Assembly: GCF_900167445.1 (NCBI RefSeq)
Contig: NZ_FUZT01000014.1
Coordinates: 62,001 to 126,000, forward strand
Direction of reading: 5' to 3'
From: Maledivibacter halophilus
GTDB lineage: Bacteria; Bacillota; Clostridia; Peptostreptococcales; Caminicellaceae
DNA: 64,000 nucleotides
Shown here: in pieces, positions 25,706 through 33,943 of the stretch
Numbering within the stretch: position 1 is the stretch's first letter
How the letters are laid out: the number at the start of each line of letters is the position of its first letter
Translations under genes and position numbers: made by a program
Notes under the pieces: generated by a model
What the model was told of the DNA's origin: nothing
What the model saw: only the letters and a program-made list of their open reading frames with translations
Databases searched by the model: none

Positions 25706-26204
25706 TATATTCACCTCCTTGGGCCTTTAATTTTTTATTAAGTATAAGCTGCTGTATCTTGCTATTTAAAGCTTCTCGTTTAGATTCAAATAAATCTTCC
25801 GCTTCTTCAAACTGCAATGCTCCAGATATACAGAATTTTACACAATTAGGGTCTCCACCACATAGATCACATTTTTTACTTACCAATTTCGAAGAATCAA
25901 AGTGTATGTTCCCATAGGGACATGCCAGCATACACATTTTGCATCCCGCACATCTATCCTGATTTATTATTACAGCCCCTGTTTCTTTATCTCTGCTTAT
26001 AGCATTTGCAGGACATATTTCCAAACACCATGCCTCTGTACAATGCATGCAAGTCATGGGAATACAAATCACTGTTTCAGGATAAAAATTCACTCTTATA
26101 TTGGAATCATTTCTATTAAAATTATTTGCTTGCTTAAATGAACAGGCATATTCGCAGTTCCTACATCCAACACATTTGTCTAAATCCATAGTTACGTATT
26201 TCAC
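25695..26204 (-). CDS. 4Fe-4S dicluster electron-transfer subunit (HycB/DmsB type)
   Basis: The 169-residue product has four cysteine groups: CVGCRNCEYAC, CMHCTEAWCLEIC, CAGCKMCMLAC and CDLCGGDPNCVKFC. It can therefore hold four 4Fe-4S clusters, as in the beta subunits of molybdopterin enzymes. Its last codons overlap the start of the molybdopterin subunit gene, which implies translational coupling and a shared complex. Confidence 0.92.
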   Translation of the reverse strand: MKYVTMDLDKCVGCRNCEYACSFKQANNFNRNDSNIRVNFYPETVICIPMTCMHCTEAWCLEICPANAISRDKETGAVIINQDRCAGCKMCMLACPYGNIHFDSSKLVSKKCDLCGGDPNCVKFCISGALQFEEAEDLFESKREALNSKIQQLILNKKLKAQGGEYNGK

Positions 26205-26305
26205 ATTACCACCTCCCCAGCTTCACCAAATTAAAGATTTTACATAACTCTAATTTAGCAAAATTCCATAATAGATAGAATAATTATGTAATCCGTTAAA
26301 TTAAA

Positions 26306-26827
26306 TCACCCTGTAATATTTAAAACTTTTCTGTTTAAAAGTGTATTCTCAATAAAATCACAAATTCTACAATAATCATTCAAATTATAAATCGGAGCAG
26401 TTGTTTTTAAATCATCTGTATCCGCAGCTATTGCAATTAAATTTTTTCTTGAGGTAATAATTTTTTTTGTAATAGATTCCCTAATAATTTCTATAGTTGG
26501 CTCATTAATATTTCTAAATCCTTCTGCAATTATTAAATCAATATCGTTATAGGAATTTACAATTTCATATATTTCTTTATGCCTATTTGTTTGTTCAATA
26601 ACTGCACACTTTTGAGGTCCAACTAATACAGTTCTAACGGCACCAGAATTAAAATGCTTATAGCTATCTGTATTTTTGTAATCTATATTAAAATCATAGC
26701 AGCTGTATTTAAGTGTCATTATTTTATATCCTCTTCTTGTAAGCTTGGGAACAATTCCTTGAATAAAAGTTGTCTTACCAGTATTTGATTCCCTTGAAAT
26801 AATCGATAAAATAGAAGCTTTTTTCAT
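26306..26827 (-). CDS. mobB: MobB-like molybdopterin-guanine dinucleotide biosynthesis P-loop protein (copy 1)
   Basis: The 173-residue product has a Walker A variant SRESNTGKTTFIQG and the MobB-type DSYKHFNSGAVRTVLVGP and IIAEGFRN segments. MobB binds GTP and assists MobA in making the guanine-dinucleotide form of the cofactor. This copy is inside the molybdoenzyme operon; a second copy is encoded at 30321. The two are clearly paralogous but not close, so this one may be dedicated to the adjacent enzyme. Confidence 0.85.
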   Translation of the reverse strand: MKKASILSIISRESNTGKTTFIQGIVPKLTRRGYKIMTLKYSCYDFNIDYKNTDSYKHFNSGAVRTVLVGPQKCAVIEQTNRHKEIYEIVNSYNDIDLIIAEGFRNINEPTIEIIRESITKKIITSRKNLIAIAADTDDLKTTAPIYNLNDYCRICDFIENTLLNRKVLNITG

Positions 26828-26846
26828 TTATCTCACTCCATTATCC

Positions 26847-28073
26847 TTAAACTTGACACTTAGTTCGTAAATATTCAAATAAATTGTCTCTTTGGCAATT
26901 TATTTCAACTTTTTTTCTTATAATTGGTCTAAGTATACCTAAAAATTCTACTAGTTCAGATTTTCCAACTAGTGAAGCTCCAACTGGAACTTTATCTTCT
27001 AATACCACTTTAAAAAATCCCTTTTCACCAAGATCATACATCCATACCTGAGATGTTTCTTCTTCATTAAAATTTCCTGTTGAAGCAACTGTAATATCAA
27101 ACATTTGGGTCACATTCATATTTAAACTTCCACCATAAGCTTCCCTGTTCCCAATTATATTTGTACCTGCTATTTTTCCCTGCTCAACAGCTGTTGGCCA
27201 TAATGCGTGAATAATATACTTCTCTCCAAATACCGTAGGTCCCTGAGTAACATCGCCAGCTGCATAAATATCTTTTACACTGGTTTCCATGTATTCATTA
27301 ACAAGAATACCTCTATCTATTTCTATGGAAGTATTTCTGATAAATTTAATATTGGGTTTAACTCCAGTTCCTACAATAATAAAATCTACAATTACATCAT
27401 CTTCACCCTTTGCACAAACTTTTAGTTTCCCATTTTCAAGTTTTTTAATTTCCTGGGTAGAAATCTTCAGTTTTAAATCGACACCTAATTTTATCATTTG
27501 TTCCATCAATATTCCTGCACTTTTATCATCTAAAACCCTGGGCATTATTCTAGGCATAAGCTCATAAACATAAACATCTAATCCTTTAACAAGGGCCGCC
27601 CAAGCTGCCTGAAGAGACACAAATCCTGACCCCAAAATTAAAACCTTGTTACCTTCTTTAAAGTATGGTTCTAGCTTCACAGCATCTTCAAAGGTCCACA
27701 TATGATATATTCCATCATTGTCTAATCCCTTTATAGGTGGTTTAAACGGTGACGAACCAGTTGTAATTAAAAGCTTATCAAAACTAATATTACCACCATT
27801 TCTAAGTAAAAGCTTTTTATTTGAATCATCAAGCTTAACAACTTCATCTTCTATGTACTCAATATTTAATTCTTCATAATAGATTTCATCTCTTATGTAA
27901 AGGTTTTCACGAGCCTTAAATTTTCCCCTTAGGTAATATGGCAATAATACCCTTGAATAAGCTCTTCTCTTTTCCTTTGAGATAACTACAATTTTTAAGT
28001 CCTTATCATATTTCCTTATTTTTTCTATAGCATTAAGAGCTGCTGCACTATTTCCGATTATAACAAGTTTCAT
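26847..28073 (-). CDS. FAD-dependent pyridine nucleotide-disulfide-type oxidoreductase
   Basis: The 408-residue product has an N-terminal FAD site (VIIGNSAAALNAIEKI), an NAD(P)H site (VLILGSGFVSLQAAWAAL) and the second FAD motif (VKDIYAAGDVTQGP). It resembles NADH:rubredoxin or nitrite-reductase large-subunit flavodomains and lacks a CxxxxC disulfide. It is the first gene of the leftward molybdoenzyme operon, with a strong promoter and palindromic operators upstream. It probably links NAD(P)H to the 4Fe-4S and molybdopterin subunits. Confidence 0.87.
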   Translation of the reverse strand: MKLVIIGNSAAALNAIEKIRKYDKDLKIVVISKEKRRAYSRVLLPYYLRGKFKARENLYIRDEIYYEELNIEYIEDEVVKLDDSNKKLLLRNGGNISFDKLLITTGSSPFKPPIKGLDNDGIYHMWTFEDAVKLEPYFKEGNKVLILGSGFVSLQAAWAALVKGLDVYVYELMPRIMPRVLDDKSAGILMEQMIKLGVDLKLKISTQEIKKLENGKLKVCAKGEDDVIVDFIIVGTGVKPNIKFIRNTSIEIDRGILVNEYMETSVKDIYAAGDVTQGPTVFGEKYIIHALWPTAVEQGKIAGTNIIGNREAYGGSLNMNVTQMFDITVASTGNFNEEETSQVWMYDLGEKGFFKVVLEDKVPVGASLVGKSELVEFLGILRPIIRKKVEINCQRDNLFEYLRTKCQV

Positions 28074-28093
28074 CGTCTCACCTCCTTATATTT

Positions 28094-28117
28094 GTTCTGA
28101 TGATCAGAACATTGTTC
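28094..28117. promoter_or_regulatory. Overlapping palindromic operators before the molybdoenzyme operon
   Basis: GTTCTGAT-G-ATCAGAAC (28094-28110) is a perfect palindrome and shares its GAAC with GAAC-ATT-GTTC (28107-28117). The same GAAC-N3-GTTC-N9-GAAC layout occurs at 14703-14726, and GAACATTGTTC recurs at 32773-32783. Confidence 0.65.
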
Positions 28118-28138
28118 TATTTTAAAATCTAAAATGTG

Positions 28139-28213
28139 CCGTGGTGTTCTATACCACGGAACGACGTTCTTTATTTATATTCCCATTATAATATTCTTCT
28201 ATTTGGTTTTCAA
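28139..28213 (-). promoter_or_regulatory. Promoter, operator and hairpin of the molybdoenzyme operon
   Basis: On the minus strand TTGAAA (28213-28208), 17 bases and TATAAT (28190-28185) form a near-consensus promoter. GAAC-GAC-GTTC (28159-28169) covers the region just after the start of transcription. It is followed by CCGTGGT/ACCACGG (28153-28159 with 28139-28145), which would fold as a hairpin at the 5' end of the mRNA. Confidence 0.65.
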
Positions 28214-28386
28214 TAGCTTTCTTAATTTTTTTAATTTTATTTATATACAATTATCTTTCCATTACTTTAACCTGTTGTGCTAATAAATTAAATATTATGC
28301 TTTGTTAGATTTTAGTGTTGTTATTTGACTTATGCGAACTATTGTTCTATAATTAATACGAACATACATTCGCAAAGGAGCCAGTT

Positions 28387-28833
28387 ATGCCATCAGTACA
28401 TTCTATTTTCAAGGATATAAAAACCTTAACGGATAGTCAGATTGAAGAACTGTTTAACAATATCGGAGAAATTCTATCTCTTAAATCCATGACCAAATCA
28501 TTATACAGTGATAATCGAGAGCAACGCTTTTCTAAAGGGGTGGCTTGTTTGCATTGTGGTAGTACCAGTGTCATAAAACATGGCAAGAAGAATGGTGTTT
28601 ATCACATTTCGCATGTCAATAGTTTGCATAGTAAATTCAAGAAATGAATTGATAGATTTAATGGTGTAGCAACTAAATATCTACCGAACTACTTGCATTG
28701 GTTCAAGTGGTTGCAAACTTTCTTCGACGAAAAAGAAATTGTAAAAGCAAGACAATTATTGGTCAATAGTTCCACTAAAATGACGGATACAAATTTGTAT
28801 CAATACAGAACAAGGACACCAATATACTCATAA
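28387..28833 (+). pseudogene. IS1595-family transposase remnant
   Basis: The frame opens after AAAGGAG with an N-terminal helical region and a partial zinc ribbon, CLHCGSTSVIKHGKKNG. It then jumps to the C-terminal region of the family, SHVNSLHSKFKK, where a TGA (28645-28647) replaces the usual tryptophan codon, and continues in frame as IDRFNGVATKYLPNYLHWF to a TAA at 28831. About 149 codons remain, so the central catalytic DDE core is deleted. The element cannot move by itself. Confidence 0.85.
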
Positions 28834-28923
28834 CATAAATAAATATTGTAATTGGATAGTATTATGAAGTATTCTAATTATATAGAATATGAAAAACCTA
28901 TAACAAAGAGGGGGGCGTTAACC

Positions 28924-29436
28924 ATGAAGAATATCAAAGAATTTATATTAACTCAAGTAAGAAAAAGATGGTGGATACTTTTAATTTTAGTTCTACTAAT
29001 CATGATACTTCCTTCAAGGCGAACAATATCTGAAGATTTTATAATATACGATTATTCAGATTCCCATGTTGAAAAGTACAATCTTCAGTTTGATATTGTT
29101 ATTACAAAACATAGTAAAATACCACTCTTTTCAAAGAAAGTGGATGTTCTTTTTCAAATCGATGATAGAAAATATAGATATATGGCATCAAATTTCCCCA
29201 ATAGAGATGAATCATATATTCCTCTTGATACAGGTATATATGATTTCGGGGTTATATTACCGAACGGAAATTTCTCTGAATTTGTAATTTTATTTGATGA
29301 AAATCATCACTTTGAGGACAGTAATAATGCCAAATTTGCAGTCTATCCTCAAAGGAGTGAAGCAGAAGCCATTATTCTTCTAAACGAGTTATTAGAAGAA
29401 ACAGAGTATGACATGAAATCACGACCAATGAATTAA
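28924..29436 (+). CDS. Hypothetical membrane-anchored protein, passenger of the IS1595-like element
   Basis: The product is 170 residues from the ATG at 28924, which follows GAGGGGGG; an upstream TTG at 28852 has no ribosome site. A basic N-terminus (residues 1-15) is followed by one hydrophobic segment (about 16-30) and a soluble domain rich in predicted beta strands. A patterned region FDIVITKHSKIPLFSKK and an acidic helical C-terminus are present. It is probably anchored with its domain outside. I do not recognise a family. It is intact while the transposase beside it is broken, which hints at selection for the cargo. Confidence 0.6.
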   Translation: MKNIKEFILTQVRKRWWILLILVLLIMILPSRRTISEDFIIYDYSDSHVEKYNLQFDIVITKHSKIPLFSKKVDVLFQIDDRKYRYMASNFPNRDESYIPLDTGIYDFGVILPNGNFSEFVILFDENHHFEDSNNAKFAVYPQRSEAEAIILLNELLEETEYDMKSRPMN

Positions 29437-29462
29437 AAGTGTATTATTCCATACACTTTTTT
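29435..29462 (+). terminator. Terminator of the passenger gene
   Basis: AAAAGTGTAT (29435-29444) pairs with ATACACTTTT (29451-29460), followed by TT. The stem overlaps the stop codon. Confidence 0.75.
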
Positions 29463-29536
29463 CATTGCACATTAACAACACTAAAATCTAACAGAGCCAA
29501 ATATTAAAACCATCATATAAGAACTAGCATAACGAG

Positions 29537-30304
29537 TTACTTTAATAAAGAAGAAATTTTATTTGCTATTTCCATAACTTTCTTTATTTTATATTCAAAA
29601 TCCCCTTCTCTCATTCTAGTTGTAGGACCAGAAAGACTTATAGCTGCAATCACTTCATTATTTTTATCTAAAACAGGTGCTCCAATACATGTAAGGCCTA
29701 TTTCTAACTCATCATTATCTACTGCATATCCTTGTTTTTTAACCTGTTCTAACTCAGCTAACAGATCATCCCAATTATCTATAGTATTTCTTGTGAATTT
29801 TGTGAGGGACTTACCTATATACTTTTCATATACCTTTTTAGGTGAATATGCTAAAAGACATTTTCCTACTGCTGAACAATGACACTGACTACTTGACCCC
29901 ACAGGTGGATTTACAGTTAATACTTGATTTAATCCTTGCTCCTTATGAATAATGATACTTCTAGGATAATCCATGGAACTCTTTTCTAATATAGATACAT
30001 TTACAACCTCTCTAAACTCATCATATAATTCTTTAGCATAGGGCTTTATAATTTCTTTAAAAGAAATCTTGTCACCGACTAACATGCCTATGGCATATAA
30101 TTTTATACCGAACCAATATTTACCATTGTCAGGATTCTGTTTAATAAACCCTTTATTTTCCAGGGTTATCAACGTCCTATGGACAGTACTTTTATAAAGC
30201 CCCAACTCTTTTGCAATTTCTGATATTCCCATCTCCTGTCTTTCATGATATAGAAGAATTATAATGTCTAATGCCCTATCTATTGAATTAATAATTTCAC
30301 CCAT
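29537..30304 (-). CDS. IclR-family transcriptional regulator in the molybdenum-cofactor operon
   Basis: The 255-residue product has the winged helix SEIAKELGLYKSTVHRTLITL and the IclR effector domain with HCSAVGKCLLAYSP and GYAVDNDELEIGLTCIGAPV. Its ATG follows GGGAG, and it lies 16 bases after mobB at the end of moeA-mobA-mobB. Its position between the cofactor genes and the molybdoenzyme operon makes it the best candidate to bind the GAAC-N3-GTTC palindromes found before both operons and before the 2-oxoacid oxidoreductase. That assignment is inference. Confidence 0.9.
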   Translation of the reverse strand: MGEIINSIDRALDIIILLYHERQEMGISEIAKELGLYKSTVHRTLITLENKGFIKQNPDNGKYWFGIKLYAIGMLVGDKISFKEIIKPYAKELYDEFREVVNVSILEKSSMDYPRSIIIHKEQGLNQVLTVNPPVGSSSQCHCSAVGKCLLAYSPKKVYEKYIGKSLTKFTRNTIDNWDDLLAELEQVKKQGYAVDNDELEIGLTCIGAPVLDKNNEVIAAISLSGPTTRMREGDFEYKIKKVMEIANKISSLLK

Positions 30305-30320
30305 ATTTTAACTCCCTTCA

Positions 30321-30809
30321 TTAATTTTCTATAATATTTTTTTCAATAAAATCACTTATTGATAAATAGTCATCTATATGAAATAATGGCTTCCCAATAT
30401 CAAAGTTAATATCACTAACTACTGCCAGAACTTCATCAGGTGAACAAATCATTTCTGTACTTCTTTCCCTTCTAACCACTTCAACCTTGGGCATAGCTGC
30501 TCTTTTGTATCCCTCAATTAATACAATATCCATTCCCTTATTGTAATCTAATAATTCATCTATAGTAAGTTCCTTTTCTATTCTTCTATAAATTGCATAG
30601 CCTGATGGTGATGAAATCATTACCTGCTCTGCTCCAGCATTATAATGTTTCCATGTATCCTTACCAGGCTGATCCATATGGGAACGATGGCTGTGATGCT
30701 TTAATGTGGCTACTTTATATCCCCTTTTTTGTAATTCCTCAATTATTTTTAATATCAAAGTAGTTTTACCACTATTTGATTTTCCGACAATACATATCCC
30801 TGTTGCCAT
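30321..30809 (-). CDS. mobB: MobB, molybdopterin-guanine dinucleotide biosynthesis protein (copy 2)
   Basis: The 162-residue P-loop protein has GKSNSGKTTLILKI, then the His-rich LKHHSHRSHMDQPGKDTWKH and IVLIEGYKRAAMPKVEV, all standard for MobB. It overlaps the end of mobA by 38 bases in another frame, indicating coupled translation. It is the canonical partner of MobA; the other copy at 26306 is in the enzyme operon. Confidence 0.92.
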   Translation of the reverse strand: MATGICIVGKSNSGKTTLILKIIEELQKRGYKVATLKHHSHRSHMDQPGKDTWKHYNAGAEQVMISSPSGYAIYRRIEKELTIDELLDYNKGMDIVLIEGYKRAAMPKVEVVRRERSTEMICSPDEVLAVVSDINFDIGKPLFHIDDYLSISDFIEKNIIEN

Positions 30810-31395
30810 TTAAATCCTCCTTAATATGCTTTTCATATTCCCTAGGTGTATTTATATTTATAAACATATCATCATAATTTCCATATTGTTCTATTTCTTT
30901 TCTTGTCATATAATATATATTCATTAGTGGATAGAGGTCTATGATTTTAGTTATTCCATTCTTTAAGCCTTCTCCAAAAATTTCAATACATTTTTTAGAA
31001 TATGCTGAACAAAGAGGCTGATAATATCCATCCACCTTAGGAACAACTCCATCATAACCCTTAGCAATTTTAGCAATATGCTCTAATAGCTTATGATTTA
31101 CAAATGGCATATCACATGGAAATATAATTGAATTATCATATTTAGCATATTTTAATCCCGTATATATCGCCCCTAAAGGCCCAGTAAATGGAAATATGTC
31201 CTTCACTATTTTTATTCCCAAATATTCATACTCATCAGGTGCATTTGTAACAATAATTATATCATTAAATTCTTTAACCTTCTCCAGCACAATTTCAATA
31301 AAGTTTGATTCTCCAAGCTTTAAAAATGATTTGTTCTGATAGCCCATTCTACTATTTCTACCACCTGCTAAAACAATTGCACTGCTTTCTATCAT
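30772..31395 (-). CDS. mobA: Molybdenum cofactor guanylyltransferase
   Basis: MobA transfers GMP to molybdopterin to form the dinucleotide cofactor used by DMSO-reductase-type enzymes. The 207-residue product has the nucleotide-binding start VLAGGRNSRMGYQNKSFLKL, and IIFPCDMPFVNHKLL carries the metal-binding Asp. It lies between moeA and mobB in one operon, which supplies cofactor for the adjacent molybdopterin oxidoreductase. Confidence 0.93.
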   Translation of the reverse strand: MIESSAIVLAGGRNSRMGYQNKSFLKLGESNFIEIVLEKVKEFNDIIIVTNAPDEYEYLGIKIVKDIFPFTGPLGAIYTGLKYAKYDNSIIFPCDMPFVNHKLLEHIAKIAKGYDGVVPKVDGYYQPLCSAYSKKCIEIFGEGLKNGITKIIDLYPLMNIYYMTRKEIEQYGNYDDMFININTPREYEKHIKEDLNGNRDMYCRKIK

Positions 31396-31445
31396 AAACT
31401 CACCTTATTTCTTATATTTTAATCCTTTGATAGAGCTCATTTGTT

Positions 31446-32660
31446 TTAGTAAGCTATATCAACTTCTTGATACTTTTTGATTCCTATGCTTCCCTTTGGA
31501 ATATCTATCAAACAATTACAATTAATATTTTCACTTAATAATCCTGAGGAATTGTTACCTGATATTGGAAATACATAATATTTTCCTTCCTCCAAATACA
31601 TCCTTCCCCTTAAAAATCGTCTTACATTACTTTTCTTATTATAATTTTCTGTTATTTTTCCTTTACAATATTTCAATTTTATAGCTTCCTGTCTTGAAGC
31701 ATACGCAAGCATAGGTCTTGCTATTACTTCAAAACCAATTAAACCTGCTGCTGGATTACCCGATAAGCATAGAATAAGCCTGCCCTTATACTTTCCACAT
31801 AACACTGAAGAGCCAGGTTTCATTTCTACTCCCCAAAATAAAATTTCTGCTCCTAAATCCTTTAATACATCAATCATTAAATCCTTTTTCCCGGCCGAAA
31901 CCCCACCAGTTGTTATAAGCATATCTGTTTTTTCAATATACTTCTTAATTTTTTCCTTTATTAATTTTACATTATCCTGTACTTGTCCTAAAATTTTATA
32001 ATTTAAATTCAATTCTTTAATTCTAAAGGCCAAGGAATATATGTTGCTATTGTATATTTTCCCTGGTAAATGCTCTTCTCCTATATCTATGAGTTCATCT
32101 CCAGTACTTAGTATGGATATAGTTGGTTTTCTATAGATTTTAACTTTTTCTATGCCTAAGCTAGCAATTAATCCTATTTCATTTGATGTTAAAAATCTTC
32201 CTTTTTCTAAAACTCTATCCCCTTTTTTAACATCTTCTCCTTTGAAGCAATAATTCTGCCATGGTAATATTTGTTTTGATATAAATATTGTATCTTCCTT
32301 TTCTATAACATCTTCGTGTTTTATAACACAGTTTGCACCTTCTGGTATAGGAGCTCCTGTCATAAGTCTAATAGCTTCACCCTTTTCTATTTTTTTACTT
32401 GACACCTCTCCTGCATATATCTCATCTATTACTTTAAACTTCATAGGATTATTTAACGATAGATTTTCTAAATCCTCTGCAATTAAAGCATAACCATCCA
32501 AGGGTGATCTATCAAAGGGTGGTTGATTAATAGGAGATACGATTGTTTCTGCAAGCACCTCGCCATGCGCCTTTAGTATATTTATACACATCTCATCAGT
32601 CTTTTTTACATTTTTAATTAATAGATTTTGTGCTTCTTCTAAGGATATTTTTTTATACAT
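31446..32660 (-). CDS. moeA: Molybdopterin molybdenumtransferase
   Basis: MoeA inserts molybdate into adenylated molybdopterin. The 404-residue product has the MoeA N-terminal region PPFDRSPLDGYAL, the core STGDELIDIGE and the MoCF_biosynth motif ITTGGVSAGKKDLM, and CLSGNPAAGLIGFEV. It is the first gene of moeA-mobA-mobB-iclR. A GAACATTGTTC palindrome lies 113 bases upstream. No moaA/C/E or moeB is in the window, so pterin synthesis must be encoded elsewhere. Confidence 0.94.
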   Translation of the reverse strand: MYKKISLEEAQNLLIKNVKKTDEMCINILKAHGEVLAETIVSPINQPPFDRSPLDGYALIAEDLENLSLNNPMKFKVIDEIYAGEVSSKKIEKGEAIRLMTGAPIPEGANCVIKHEDVIEKEDTIFISKQILPWQNYCFKGEDVKKGDRVLEKGRFLTSNEIGLIASLGIEKVKIYRKPTISILSTGDELIDIGEEHLPGKIYNSNIYSLAFRIKELNLNYKILGQVQDNVKLIKEKIKKYIEKTDMLITTGGVSAGKKDLMIDVLKDLGAEILFWGVEMKPGSSVLCGKYKGRLILCLSGNPAAGLIGFEVIARPMLAYASRQEAIKLKYCKGKITENYNKKSNVRRFLRGRMYLEEGKYYVFPISGNNSSGLLSENINCNCLIDIPKGSIGIKKYQEVDIAY

Positions 32661-32772
32661 AATTTCCTTACCTTTCTGAAACTATATAATCATAGCTATC
32701 ATAATCTCGTTGTCATTATAAACTTAAACAATTTTTATATACTATACTTCATTTATGTATCGGTAAATTCCG

Positions 32773-32783
32773 GAACATTGTTC
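32773..32783. promoter_or_regulatory. GAACATTGTTC operator before the moeA operon
   Basis: It is identical to the palindrome at 28107-28117 before the molybdoenzyme operon and shares GAAC-N3-GTTC with 14703-14713. TTCCGGAA overlaps it. A TAAAAT -10-like box stands 13 bases upstream on the minus strand, the same relation as at the other sites. Confidence 0.6.
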
Positions 32784-32927
32784 TATTATTAATATATTTT
32801 ATCATAAATATTTTACATATTCTATTATAGATATTCTCTAATTTTCATGAATTTTTAAAAAATAATGAATTCTACTACATTTTTTGTTTGAAATTTATTA
32901 AACCTTAAAGTTATTTATTTTTATATA

Positions 32928-32962
32928 TAAATGAACCTTCTCTAAATAGAAAGGTTCATTTA
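32928..32962 (-). terminator. Terminator of the ZIP transporter gene
   Basis: TAAATGAACCTT (32928-32939) pairs perfectly with AAGGTTCATTTA (32951-32962). On the minus strand it is followed by TATATAAAAAT. Confidence 0.7.
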
Positions 32963-32998
32963 TAGGGATTTGAGTAAAGACTTTATTATAGTGAAAAA

Positions 32999-33090
32999 AG
33001 TGAAATTTTAATTTATATAGCCTGAAAATATCCATGTTTCTATGACTTTTTATGACGTATAAATCAACCTTTCAATTTGATTCTCACCAT
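32999..33090 (-). repeat. Diverged copy of repeat family A
   Basis: AATTTATATAGCCTGAAAATATCCA and the rest, split here as GAAAATATCCATGTTTCTATG and GACGTATAAATCAAC, follow the layout of 14282-14350 with roughly two thirds of bases alike. The inner arms no longer pair well. Confidence 0.5.
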
Positions 33091-33103
33091 AATCATAATT
33101 AAA

Positions 33104-33832
33104 TTATATCAATTGCAACAAGATAACAAATATTATACCTACAATTAATGAGAATATGGTACTGTGATTTCCAGTGTTACATGCTGAAGTAGGAATTAGC
33201 TCATCGGCACAAATATAAATCATAAGCCCTGCCGTGGCACCTATTATAAATCCAATTAAAGTATGAGAAATATTTTTAAATAAATAGTGTGCAAATATAA
33301 AGCCTACTAAAATAGGTAATGCCGTCATTGAAGATATTAAAAAGGACTTAAGTCTGTTTTGAGTACAATGATAATATGGTGCCGATGTACATATTCCCTC
33401 TGGAATATTATGAATTGCTATTGCCAATGCTATAACAATACTTATTTTCGATTCCGAAACTGTTCCAATGGCTATTGCCATGCCTTCTGGAAAATTGTGA
33501 AGAAAAATTCCTATTATAAGATATACTGCTGTTTTCTTTATGTTTTTTCCCTGCTCCTGCTCGATTAATTCTGGATGAATATGGGGTATTAATCTGTCGA
33601 TAGAATACATTATTAAAGAGCCAATAACAATCCCTGCTATACAAATATAAATGGAAGAAAATTCTATACTCTCAGGAATAAGCTCAAGAAAGGATATGGT
33701 CAGCATAATCCCAGCTGCAAAGGAAAGCATATTGTACATGAAAATTTCAGAGGGCTTTTTTAGCACTCCTATAAAGGACCCTATTATCGGTCCTAAGACA
33801 GATATTCCTACAATGGTAGCAATAGTATTCAT
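33104..33832 (-). CDS. ZIP-family divalent metal transporter
   Basis: The 242-residue membrane protein has eight predicted helices. The metal-site motifs HNFPEGMAIAIG (helix 4) and HNIPEGICTSAP (helix 5) are diagnostic of ZIP/ZupT importers of zinc, iron or manganese. A His/Glu-rich cytoplasmic loop (HIHPELIEQEQG) precedes helix 4. It is flanked by terminators and is probably transcribed alone. There is no direct link to the neighbouring pathways. Confidence 0.92.
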   Translation of the reverse strand: MNTIATIVGISVLGPIIGSFIGVLKKPSEIFMYNMLSFAAGIMLTISFLELIPESIEFSSIYICIAGIVIGSLIMYSIDRLIPHIHPELIEQEQGKNIKKTAVYLIIGIFLHNFPEGMAIAIGTVSESKISIVIALAIAIHNIPEGICTSAPYYHCTQNRLKSFLISSMTALPILVGFIFAHYLFKNISHTLIGFIIGATAGLMIYICADELIPTSACNTGNHSTIFSLIVGIIFVILLQLI

Positions 33833-33943
33833 AGATAATTCCCGCCAATCTTTTGTTTTGTAAAGTAACCTTTTTCTTATCTACTATAAATAATATATGT
33901 TATTTTGTCAATATTTCTGCATCGAATATAAAATTTGAAATAG

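Larger units (their letters stand above)
28074..28297 (-). other. Upstream region of the molybdoenzyme operon
   Basis: It holds a promoter, three GAAC/GTTC palindromes and a G+C-rich hairpin, described separately. From 28214 to 28289 I see only AT-rich sequence. The IS1595-like element begins at 28298. Confidence 0.7.
28290..29506. mobile_element. IS1595-like element with passenger gene and 8-bp target duplication
   Basis: Inverted ends GTTAGATTTTAGTGTTGTTA (from 28303) and TAACAACACTAAAATCTAAC (ending 29492) bound a 1201-bp element at 28298-29498. It is flanked by the direct repeat AAATATTA (28290-28297 and 29499-29506); 8-bp duplications are typical of the IS1595 family. Inside are a deleted transposase gene and an intact passenger ORF on the same strand. 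The IS1595 family is known to carry passenger genes. Confidence 0.85.
32661..33103. other. Spacer between the ZIP and moeA genes
   Basis: From right to left it holds a diverged family-A repeat (32999-33090), the terminator of the ZIP gene (32928-32962), AT-rich sequence, and the palindromic operator of the moeA operon (32773-32783). No ORF is credible. Confidence 0.7.

Noticed and set aside
26230-26297. Possible degenerate family-B repeat before the 4Fe-4S protein gene
   Set aside because: It shares CATAACTCTAATTT and TAATTATG-TAAT patterns with B3 but the ends are not alignable with confidence.
28336-28347. GAAC-N4-GTTC upstream of the transposase remnant
   Set aside because: The spacing is 4 rather than 3 and it lies inside the mobile element's own promoter region, so it was not counted as a regulon site.
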